From Anthoceros angustus (taxonomy: Eukaryota; Streptophyta; Anthocerotopsida; Anthocerotales; Anthocerotaceae), in the NCBI GenBank assembly GCA_010909165.1, contig MU008168.1, positions 992,001 through 1,056,000 on the forward strand: a stretch of 64,000 nucleotides of DNA, read 5' to 3'. Shown here piece by piece: positions 51,803 through 62,700 of this stretch. Position 1 is the stretch's first letter, and every line of letters begins with the position of its first letter. Below the pieces are notes generated by a model. The model made no database searches and had not been told where the DNA came from. It saw only the letters and a list, made by a program, of their open reading frames with translations. The position numbers and the translations under genes are program-made.

Positions 51803-54190
51803 GCCTAGTCGGCCTTAACCTAACGTGGTCTGCTTTATTTCCAACTTCTGCTGCCGTGCATCCTATGCTGAGCAACGTTTCATAACGCAAACTGTCAAGA
51901 GTGGGGGTGCTCATATAGGAAAAACAACAACACAAGAGTCAAAACGAACGCATCAGCAACGCGCAATGAACAGGAACAATAGCAACACAAGAATCCAAAC
52001 AAAAGCATTAAGAGTGTGGGATCAACAGAAACAACAACAATCGACCAACAACAAGAATCACCACAACAACAACAACAATATAGGAACAACAACAAGAGCA
52101 CTAATGATATCAAACAAATATTTCACTCAACATCGCACGGTGAAGTCGGACATTGCATATAAGCACTCAACTACGCCGCCATCGGCAAAGAACGATAATA
52201 TAGGGGAGCAAGAACTCGCATCATAAAAAGGCACAAGAGCATGCTTGGTGCCTCTTGTGAGGCATGGACACAACGGAGCCATAGATGAGGATGCGTGCTC
52301 GCTTGAGGGATGAAGATAATGCAAAGGCGATGTAAAGGGTGGACGACGCGTTGAACAAAGTATATTCTCTTAAAAGAGGGTGTTGGCTCCCTCCCATATC
52401 ACGCAACCCTACAGCCACACATCCCAATCTGGGCATATGCCGCCCTTGAAAATAAGAAACATAGTGTGCTTCTTGAAACATTCATGTCATGTGCGTTTAC
52501 GCATGGCTAGTATAGTCGAATCTCTTGCATTACGGCGTAAATTTCAGCCACTAAGGCAACCTTATTCGGGAGGCCTCCAACACTTCCATGGTAGCTCGGG
52601 TTGCCTAGTCGGCCTTAACTAACGTGGTGCTTTATTTCCAACTTCGCCGTGCATCCTATGCTGAGCAACGTTTCATAACGCAAACTGTCAAGAGTGGGGG
52701 TGCTCATATAGGAAAAACAACAACACAAGAGTCAAAACGAACGCATCAGCAACGCGCAATGAACAGGAACAATAGCAACACAAGAATCCAAACAAAAGCA
52801 TTAAGAGTGTGGGATCAACAGAAACAACAACAATCGACCTGAACAACAGCAATCACCACAAACAACAACAGAACAATATAGGAACAACAACAAGAGCACT
52901 AATGATACTGAAACAAATATTTCACTCAACATCGCACGGTGAAGTCGGACATTGCATATAAGCACTCAACTACGCTCGCCACTGGCAGCAACGATAATAT
53001 AGGGGAGCAAGAACTCGCATCATAAAAAGGCACAAGAGCATGCTTGGTGCCTCTTGTGAGGCATGGACACAACGGAGCCATAGATGAGGATGCGTGCTCA
53101 GCGCTTGAGGGATGAAGATAATGCAAAGCTGATGTAAAGGGTGGACGACGCGTTGAACAAAGTATATTCTCTTAAAAGAGGGTGTTGGCTCCCTCCCATA
53201 TCACGCAACCCTACAGCCACACATCCCAATCTGGGCATATGCCGCCCTTGAAAATAAGAAACATAGTGTGCTTCTTGAAACATTCATGTCATGTGCGTTT
53301 CTGCATGGCTAGTATAGTCGAATCTCTTGCATTACGGCGTAAATTTCAGCCAGCTAAGGCAACCTTATTCTGGGAGGCCTCCAACACTTCCATGGTAGCT
53401 CGGGTTGCCTAGTCGGCCTTAACTAACGTGGTGCTTTATTTCCAACTTCGCCGTGCATCCTATGTCGAGCAACGCTTCATAACGCAAACTGTCAAGAGTG
53501 GGGTGCTCATATAGGAAAAACAACACAAGAGTCAAACGAACGACAAGAACGCAATGAACAGGAACAATAGCAACACAAGAATCCAAACAAAAGCATTAAG
53601 AGTGTGGGATCAACGAAACAACAACAATCGACACGAACAAGAATCACCACAAACAACAACAATCAACAACAATATAGGAACAACAACAAGAGCACTAATG
53701 ATATCTTGAACAAATATTTCACTCAACATCGCACGGTGAAGTCGGACATTGCATATAAGCACTCAACTACGCCATCGGCAAAGAACGATAATATAGGGGA
53801 GCAAGAACTCGCATCATAAAAAGGCACAAGAGCATGCTTGGTGCCTCTTGTGAGGCATGGACACAACGGAGCCATAGATGAGGATGCGTGCTCAGGGCTT
53901 GAGGGATGAAGATAATGCAAAGTCGATGTAAAGGGTGGACGACGTTGAACAAAGTATATTCTCTTAAAAGAGGTGTTGGCTCCCTCCCATATCACGCAAC
54001 CCTACAGCCACACATCCCAATCTGGGCATATGCCGCCCTTGAAAATAAGAAACATAGTGTGCTTCTTGAAACATTCATGTCATGCGTTTACGCATGGCTA
54101 GTATAGTCGAATCTCTTGCATTACGGTAAATTTCAGCCACTAAGGCAACCTTATTCGGAGGCCTCAACACTTCCATGGTAGCTCGGGTTG
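51803..54190. repeat. Three tandem copies of an approximately 0.8-kb repeat
   Basis: Units start at GCCTAGTCGGCCTTAAC: 51803-52602 (800 bp), 52603-53406 (804 bp), 53407-54190 (784 bp). Each has an ACAACAACA-rich segment, then a block around CATCGCACGGTGAAGTCGG and an end CTTCCATGGTAGCTCGGGTT. Copies are about 95 percent alike and differ mostly by 1-5 bp indels. Short frames recur in all copies but are broken by the indels, so no protein is supported. Confidence 0.92.
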
Positions 54191-55147
54191 CAGATCCTAA
54201 AACAGCCCTTGGATAATATATCTCGAACATGGGCCTCCTCTTCTTGCAAGACAACTTTCTCACTGCCCGGTCAGCTGTAGGCCTCTTGTAAGGCATGACT
54301 GCCACTCTCTTGTAAGGCATGGCCGCCACTCTCTTGTAAGGCATGGCCGTAAGCATCCTCACTACGGGTGTGGCCGCAGGCGCAGTGTGCGGGAAAGACA
54401 TTGGTTTCCTTCGGTTCTTAAGGTCCGGACCCGCCATGCCGAGGGTGATTGTGATAACCCTTCGACTAAGATGGATCCTAACCTCATTTTTCTATGCTGA
54501 TGAAAATTACAATATTTAAGTAGGTAGTAAATTATAGAGTATTAAACGAACTAAGATGATCATTTTTCTATGCTGACCAAAATTGCGATATTCAGGTAGT
54601 AAATTTATTATAGACTTCGTTGTGTGTCCCAACCTTGTCACCTTTTATCGCTCGATTCAGCTAATGTTAAAAACCCCACTAAAAGGGGCTACTCGAGCAT
54701 TCGAACAGAAGAAACAGTATGTAGGTACATAGATACAAAAGATAGCCTGAATTAGCGAGGCAAATGACGGGCTTGTGTTATTCCTTTGTGTTCCCGTACC
54801 CCTACCCTTAGCAGGCGAGGAGTGCAGGCGCGGAGAAGACGAGCCGAGCAGTGTCGGCAGGGAAGCTGACTGTGAGCTCGCCGATCACACCTGCATTCCA
54901 CGATACCGCGATGTGCGCCCCGACCTGCTGCAGATAGTTAGGTTTATGCGCATGACTTTCTCCGCGGCGGCTGTCTTCTTTGTGGAATGAAACTGCCTCT
55001 AGCTTGCTAATTTGTGCTTTTGAGAGATCTACGCCTAGATATGCCCATCCTGTGCAAGCGCGCTTGCGTTGCACTACTAATAGCAGTTCTCGTCACTTTT
55101 CCCTCTTGGTAGACTGCAACTGTCACACTCTGGCCTCGCCATTCAAC
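54191..55147. other. Spacer between the 0.8-kb repeats and the helicase gene
   Basis: A 27-bp tandem repeat (CTCTTGTAAGGCATGGCCGC) occurs two to three times at about 54270-54350. A related AACTAAGATG.TC..TTTTTCTATGCTGA stretch occurs twice (about 54470 and 54548). The final 300 bp upstream of the helicase should be its promoter and 5' UTR. Confidence 0.4.
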
Positions 55148-57639
55148 ATGTTACAATCTCGGGGAGGCCAGTATCAGTATCAGCAGCGACCATCTGGCGG
55201 TCCTCATGGCAGAGGCGCTCGCGGCCACGCTTACCAACCTTCGGTGCATCAGGGTCCTCAGTCGCAGCAGCAAGGTCATATAACGGTAGACCACCAGCTC
55301 CAATCTTCGCTGCAGTCTCCTCTATCTGCATCATCGGATCACAGCCAGGGTTCTGCTCTTCCTCAAAGCGGCTCTAGGTGCGTTTCTGCACGCTTCCTTA
55401 CTGAAGCAGCTCACGCGTTCTGCAGCTTGTTAGGGCGAATCGTCGTTTTTGATTCCTTCTTGGTCGCTGACAATCTCGCGGGCCACAGTTTGCAAGACTG
55501 GAAAGCGCAGTTGAAGCTTCCTCCCGTAGATTCTCGATTCAAAACTGAGGTATGTGTTTAGTTCTCCCCCTATTCGCTCCGTGGCCACTCAAAAGGGTTC
55601 TGCCACCAATCGAAGTGGTCGAGAACTACATTTCTGTGCTGCCTCATCGTTTTGGAAGCCGTGCTGTTAGCATGCCCTAGAAGGTTGACTAGTTCTTCTG
55701 AGCAGGATGTTACAGCGACGAAGGGAAACGAATTTGAGGACTATTTTCTCAAGCGGGAATTGCTTATGGGAATCTATGAGAAAGGGTTCGAGAGGCCTTC
55801 ACCCATTCAGGAGGAGAGCATTCCAATCGCTTTAACAGGCAGTGATATTTTGGCCAGAGCAAAGAATGGGACTGGTAAAACTGCAGCCTTCTGTATACCT
55901 GCTATTGAGAAAATCGACCCTGTCAAAAATGCTATCCAAGGTACGGTTTCACAGTAGCTGCTTTACCATGTCTGCAGCCGGTAGTCTACTTCTCTTAACT
56001 CAATGTTTTGAGTTGTGTTTGCTGTACAGTTCTGCTTCTTGTGCCAACGAGGGAGCTAGCCCTGCAGACCTCTCAAGTGTGTAAAGAGCTGGCAAAGCAT
56101 CTGAACATTCAGATCATGGTCACTACTGGTGGTACTAGTTTGAAAGATGATATCATGCGTCTCTATCAGCCTGTACACCTTCTTGTGGGAACACCTGGTC
56201 GAGTGCTGGATTTGGCAAACAAAGGTGTCTGTAACTTAAGAGACTGTTCAATGCTTGTGATGGATGAGGTAACCAGTTCAACTGGCTGCATTGCTGGCTG
56301 CAGTGCTCTGTCATTGCGGGTCTCCTCTTAGCAGCTGCTAGCTTTTGAGGCAGCGTTGTGTGGTTCACACTGTCATCTGAAGAAATTCCGACGTAGGGTA
56401 GTGTTGAATTTGAGGCCTTGAATAGTGCAGTTTATAGTGATGTATTACATGGCTAGTGAATTTTTTTTAGTGAGGGAAAAAGTCTTTGAGTGCAAAGTCT
56501 GGGTTCTTTACTGATTGCTGTGGTCTCATGCTCCAGGCTGACAAGCTTCTTTCTCCCGAATTCCAGCCATTAGTTGAGCAGCTTATTTCTTTCCTACCAG
56601 AGAGCCGCCAAATATTGCTCTATTCAGCTACGTTTCCTGTAACAGTTAAATCTTTCAAGGATAGATTTTTGCGTAAGCCATATGTGATAAACCTCATGGA
56701 TGAGCTGACTCTCAAGGGTATTACTCAGTACTATGCATTTGTAGAGGAAAGGCAAAAGGTACACTGCCTCAACACTCTATTCTCAAAGGTAAGATCAGCT
56801 TTTCTGGTCTCCTGGTCTCCTCAAATTAAAGCATTTTGTTCAAGAGTTGTTTTCCTTATTTCATGTTGCTTTGTGTATTGATTCAGACTAGTTGATTCGG
56901 TGCAGCTCCAAATTAATCAGTCAATAATATTCTGCAATTCCGTTAATCGCGTGGAGCTCTTGGCCAAAAAAATTACAGAGCTGGGCTATTCATGTTTCTA
57001 CATCCATGCCAAGATGTTGCAGTCACATCGGAACCGAGTATTCCATGATTTCAGAAATGGTGCCTGTCGCAACCTTGTGTCCTCAGGCAAGTGTCTTTCC
57101 CATTGCTTGGACGTTCGGTGTTTTTGCCGATGAGGTTCTCAATATCTTTATTCTGCAGTGGAGGTGACGTGATTTTGCTTGTTGCTTGGAACAGATCTAT
57201 TCACCAGGGGGATTGATATCCAAGCTGTAAATGTTGTCATCAATTTTGATTTCCCGAAGAATTCTGAAACGTATCTGCACAGAGTATGCAATTTACACAA
57301 AACCCGTATATGCTGGTGAAGTCTGCCCGTAGTGTATTGTTTTCTTTTCAGCCGCTTGTGACAAAAACACTTTTGATCCATCTTGCAGGTTGGGCGCTCA
57401 GGTCGGTTCGGCCATCTTGGGCTTGCAGTAAATTTGATCACATATGAAGATCGCTTCAATCTGTAAGTGGAGGACACTGACGCCTTGGCTATTGCTTTCA
57501 GTTTTATGTGACCCATACGATTTTTAGCACGTTCAGTTGCTCACAGATCATTGTGTGCAGGTATCGCATTGAGCAAGAGCTTGGCACTGAGATCAAGCCT
57601 ATTCCCCCTCAGATAGACCGAGCTATCTACTGCCGGTGA
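55148..57639 (+). CDS. RH6/RH8/RH12-like: DHH1/DDX6-type DEAD-box RNA helicase (9 exons)
   Basis: Cytoplasmic RNA helicase of the DHH1/DDX6 group, acting in mRNA decapping, translational repression and P-bodies. Exons: 55148-55377, 55489-55549, 55706-55940, 56030-56268, 56537-56788, 56906-57086, 57195-57283, 57389-57462, 57561-57639, giving 479 residues. Motifs in order: Gln-rich N-terminus, [11 protein letters not shown] motif [31 protein letters not shown] (split by intron 4 as DE|AD), [24 protein letters not shown], and the family ending [10 protein letters not shown]. All junctions are GT-AG except intron 6, which starts AG|GCAAGT, a GC-AG intron. The start is the first ATG matching the family N-terminus. 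Confidence 0.96.
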
Positions 57640-59772
57640 TCAGCTGGCACAGACAGTTGTGGACAACGTCTGCTGGATTGAGCAATGATGCTTTACCTGG
57701 ACACCTTCAGGTGTTTCAGTGTGTTGAACCTGAAAGTGATGTCAAAGAAAATATTTGTGAAGACATGTGGCTCCTAGTATGAACAATTGTTGCTAATCTC
57801 CCGGTCAAGCCTCCGTGCTTAGGAATGCGCTTTTATCCAAAGGCAGCTGGGTGTCACAGGTGACAGCGCAGCACCGGTACTTGTTTATCATTTGGTAGAA
57901 AAACGGATACTAACCAGAGTGACGGGAGGGATTAGGAATCAGAGCACGGACAGCAATCGAGTACAGTAGGGTTTGAATCAATTTGTGCATTTGCCGGAAA
58001 TAAGGCGTGAGGGCGCAGACAGAAATCGGGTGCAAAAGGTTTTGATTCGACTTGTGAATCTTGATAAACGCATGGATTGCTCATATGCTGGCATCGGTGT
58101 GGTCTGAGTTTCTTAACTCTGGATTATGAGTTGAGCATTATAACGAATGCAGTAAACTGAATTGTGCTAAACGTTAATGTATGATAAATACGTTAACTAA
58201 GAGTTAGGATCTAGGAGGGAACTCTGCGAATAGCGGGAGGAAAAGATAAGACCAAATAACGTAGAAAACCTTTGAGGACGTGTTCCTAGATTTTTAATAG
58301 CATAATTTACATGATATTTTCTGGTGGAAACCCTCTAGGGATATTTTAAAATGAAAACCCACCGTTTTCTAGACATTACAGCCTAAATTTAGGCACAATC
58401 CGCTAGAGGAATATCTGACCAATACAACCTCTGGTCCCATGGAAAGATACTGCAAGCTGTCTTCAAAGTTTCACAAAGACGCGGATTGGCAGAAACTAAA
58501 GCTCTAGAATTCACAAAAACAGCCGCAGCCGTCTCAAGAGAGCCAGTCAAATCGACAGTGTCATCGCGGATCTCATCCTCGACATTTTCTCCTAACTCTT
58601 TTTGACATTGCACACTTGGTAGGACTACCCAACCATGGCTGAGCACTAGACTACTCGCAGATGTGACACACTCAGAAATTCGAAAGTGAGTGTGCGCTGT
58701 GGTATCAACCGCAACGGTCAAGAGGCACGCGAATTGCACCTCAGCCTAAGGACGTTGTGGACACACTCAGAAATTCGCAAGTGAGTGTGCGATGTGGGAA
58801 GCGCTAGCTCTTGTACAACGCCCCAGCCGAGGTGCAATTGCGGTGCCTCTTGACCGTGCTGACACCACATTGACCTCCGATGGCGGGGACGCATGGCAGG
58901 TGCAGCTTGGTTCGGTCATATGCATATTTGTGACAATGCATATGCATATAGTGGGCTAATCTTACAGCCAGTGAAGGGAGGAGGGAGGCATGTGAGCCCG
59001 GTCAAGTCATCGGGACACTTATCAGGATCTGGGTGGCTGACTATATTGGGTTGGTAGTGCGCAATGCGGTGCGGGGGCCCATTTCGGTGCTGCCCGGTAA
59101 TCCATGATCAGCAAGCAAAGGATGCGGCTATGACGGTTCTTGGCATTCTCTCTTCGTTTCTTTGGCCGAATCTTGGTCCAAATTTTTTATTCTTAGTACG
59201 CAAAGAGAGAGCTTGGAATGCTAAACAGATATGCAAAATAATCCAGAATTTTTGATAGTGAAGTCATCCGAAAACGTGAAGTCATCCGAAAACCTTTGCA
59301 GACTAAGCCAAAGTTCCAAATTGGGACGTTCCGTCATCAAGGGGTTAACCAACTTTTATAGAACGTCTCAACTCTAAAAAAAGTTACCCCATATAGTTAA
59401 CTGACCGCCAAGGACATTTAACTCCATAGTTAAGAAGGAAGATTTGTCCACTAACATCAACATTTCGTTCATGGAGTGTGTAGTGGGAGTGCACATAACA
59501 AGGTGATATGAGAACAAAGTTCAGCCAACGTGTGTTCTTTGCTATCGTCTCACATTGTGGGCGTTGGCCTCCCTCGTGCATTAGATATGTGTATGTCCAA
59601 GTTGCGCTGGAGCATATGAAAATTCTTAACCTTACTTGCATTAATTGAGAATATTTGTATTTGAGGGCCTGGAAGTGAGTATGGTAGGTACTCTAGGTCT
59701 CAATGACTGAAGCGAGCAAGAAGGAGAAGCAAATTCTGGTTGTTTGAGCTCAGTCGAGCAACGGGGAGAAGG
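57640..59772. other. Intergenic region between the helicase and SEC24
   Basis: No gene supported; a 116-codon minus frame (58389-58739) has no recognisable domain. A diverged direct repeat is visible (about 57945-57990 and 58014-58058, sharing AATCG.GT.CA.(A/T)AGG.TTTGA). AT-rich DNA with pyrimidine stretches precedes SEC24. Confidence 0.4.
58667..58873. repeat. Foldback-like structure with nested direct repeats
   Basis: About 45 bp at 58701-58746 (with CGGTCAAGAGGCAC and GAATTGCACCTCAGCC) recur as an imperfect reverse complement at 58826-58873 (AGCCGAGGTGCAATTG, GTGCCTCTTGACCG). A separate motif, CACACTCAGAAATTCG, occurs at 58667 and 58762 as a direct repeat continuing AAGTGAGTGTGCG. The arrangement resembles a small foldback or MITE-type element. 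Confidence 0.7.
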
Positions 59773-62700
59773 ATGGAAGGCTTTCCCGGCGGTCCTCCTG
59801 CACGGCCGGGCGCTGGCTATGGCGCGCCCCAACGCCCTCCTCCGTCCTGGGCTCCTCCCGCAGCTGGGCCGCCAGGCTCATCCTGGCCTCCAGCTCCTGC
59901 ATCTGCTCCCCCTCCGTGGCCTCCTGTATCGGCACCAGCTCCGCACACTGCGCCTGTTGCTCCGGGTCCCATGCAGCAGCAGCAACAGCAGCATCAGCAA
60001 CAGCAGCAGCCTCGTTGGCCTCCGGGGCCTCCTCCTTCAGCACCTCCTCCCGGTGCTCGGGCTGCCGCTCCTCCTCCTTCGGCAATTGGCATGCCACCTC
60101 CCGGCGTGCCACCTCCCGGGGCACCTCCTCCATCGCTGCGTCCCTCCTTTCAACCCCACCCTCCAAGATTCCCTGGATCTGGTCCTCCCCCTGGCGCGGT
60201 GGATGGCCCCTTCCCTGGGCCGCCTCAGCAGCCCTCCAATGTGGGAGTTTATGTTGCAGGACCGCAGATGCAGATGCAGCCACCGAGGCCTGGAGGAGGA
60301 CCCCCCGTGGGAGGACCGTCCCCGCAGCAGGTGTATCCAAATGGACCCGTGAACTTCTACGGCCCTCCAACAGGAAATCAAATTGCGCCAGGGGGCCCCG
60401 TCGCCCCGCCTATACCTGGGGCACGTCCTGCAGGTCCTCAAGCTTGGCAGTTTCGACCACCAGCCCGAGTGTATCCGGATCCCTATGGGATCCCGCAGTC
60501 TGTAAGCGATCTGGATGCCAGTAGCTGCCTTTCCGGATGAATTCTTTGAATTGAGGTGATGCGAGGTTGTGTTGTCAACAATGGATTCCGATCTGGACTG
60601 AAGCTTGACCGAGTTACTGGGTTTGCAGAATCCCCCATCTGGACTGCCTCCGACGCAAACTTTGCCTCCGCCTCCTCAACCTGGCATGGCCCACTACCCT
60701 GGTGCTCCCCTCCCTGCCTTGTCCCAACCAGGCTCCCCTGCTGGTGCAGCTCCTGGTTCCAATTCACGGATTGACCCCAATCAGATCCCACGGCCACAGC
60801 CGGCTCCTGGTCCACTATACTTCGAGACTCGTGTTAACGGCCAGGCAAACCTCCCCCCGGTATGTGATGGCTGTTCTTCTTGTGTGGATTCGGGTTTGAA
60901 GGATGTAGCACGTGAGCTGAGCTTGCTGCCTCCAGTCTCTGCTTTTCTTCTAATGCCTTTCCTTCTTGCGACATGTAGTCTGCAACCAGCACCTTCATTG
61001 TCAGGGACACGGGGAACTGCAGTCCACGCATTATGAGGTGCACTTTGAACCAGGTGAGGTTGTGGTTGATTTGCTGGATTGGGGGCTTGGGGCTTGTTGG
61101 TGCTTTAGAACTGATCTATAGTCTGTGCGTAACAGATGTATGTTATGTCCATGTACAGATTCCTTGCTCTGCTGATTTGCTTGCCAACTCGGGAATGCCT
61201 TTTGCACTCATGGTGCAGCCTCTTGCACTGCCACATCCGTCTGAAGAACCTATTCAGGTTAGCTGTAGTCTTTTGCTGTTGTTCCAGGGGACTGCAGGTT
61301 GTTGACCTGTAAGGGGTATCGGGACTGCATGTCTTATTCTTGTCTTTTTGTAAAATTGTGGGAGGAGGTGAGTGATTCTTGGTCCCCTGAATCGGCTTCG
61401 TTGGAGCTATGGCTCTTGTTGAACCCCTCCCGTTCACAACCTGCTGAGTGAGTGGTATGTTCTTTTGGCTGTAGGTTGTTGACTTTGGCGACGTGGGGCC
61501 AGTACGCTGCTCACGGTGTAAGGGATATGTGAATCCATTTCTGAAGTTCAGTGACCAGGGTAGAAAGTTTGTCTGCAACTTCTGTGGTAAGGTTTGGTGC
61601 AAAGGCATTTGTTTTGCCTAGTTTCACCTAGTTGACACTGGTGCTCATGCGATGATCTGGTGCTTTTGAGTAGAGTGAAGTGGGGCACGTTTCATATTTT
61701 TTTGTCGATTGATTTCTGGTTGGATCAACTGAAAACTAGTCTTATTACGCAGGAGTTGTCAATGATACACCGCGGGATTACATCTGCAATCTAGGACCTG
61801 ATGGCAGAAGAAGGGATGCCGATGAGAGGCCAGAGTTATGTAGAGGCACAGTGGAGTTCGTAGCATCAAAAGAGTACATGGTTGGCTGCCATACTTCAAC
61901 GCTCCTTTGCACAGCTGCCTCCAAGATGTGAAACATGATGCTGGACTTACACCAGCTCGGGTCAAAGGAATGCTTTTCTCGTAACCTGAATATCTCTGTT
62001 TGATATGCAGGTACGGGATCCAATGCCTCCTGTGTTTTTCTTCCTGGTGGACGTGTCAATGAACGCTGTTCAAACGGGGGCTACAGCCGCAGCCTGCAGT
62101 GCAATACATCGAGCTTTGGAGGACCTCCCGGTACTTGGTGGCTGTTGCTATGATATCTGATCTATGAGCATCTTATTGTCTCCTTTCACCCATTTTGACA
62201 AACCATCCTCTTTCCAGGGAGGCGATCGGGCCAGAGTTGGTGTTGCCACGTTTGATACGTCTATACACTTTTACAATCTAAATAAACTCTTGCAGCAGGT
62301 TATTTCCCACTATCAAGGTTTCTCTTGTTTCATGTTGGAGTTCCATGTTATCTGCTCTGCTCTTCCTGGTTGTGCATCAATCTTTTTTTGTCAGCTGACT
62401 TTGTACATGGTGATGCAGCCTGCTATGCTGGTGGTTCCAGATGTACAAGATGTGTATACACCTCTGCACACGGATCTTATTGTTCCCATCGCTGATGTGA
62501 GTTTATTATTGTGGATAGCAGCTACAATCTGCCTACATCTTCTCTTTATTCTTGGATCCTTGTTCTGACAGAGTTTGCATGAGTGATGGCCTTGGATATC
62601 CTATGATGATGCTTCTGTTGTTTCCCAGTGTCGTGGGCATCTGGAGCAGTTGCTGGAAAATTTACCAAGCATGTTTCAAGACAATCCAATTCCAGACTCT

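Noticed and set aside
54075-54437. 120-codon minus frame with MPYKRVA repeats
   Set aside because: The repeat is a 27-bp tandem DNA repeat and the rest of the frame runs into the 0.8-kb satellite. It resembles no family; an initial thought of a histone-like protein did not hold.
58389-58739. 116-codon minus frame in the SEC24 upstream spacer
   Set aside because: No domain, no homologous feel to any family, and it overlaps the foldback-like repeat. Not enough to call a gene.
59744-60370. Long alternative frames on both strands over SEC24 exon 1
   Set aside because: They are shadows of a Pro/Gly/Gln-rich coding exon. The frame giving GFPGGPPARPG and joining to the SEC24 core through spliced exons is the supported one.
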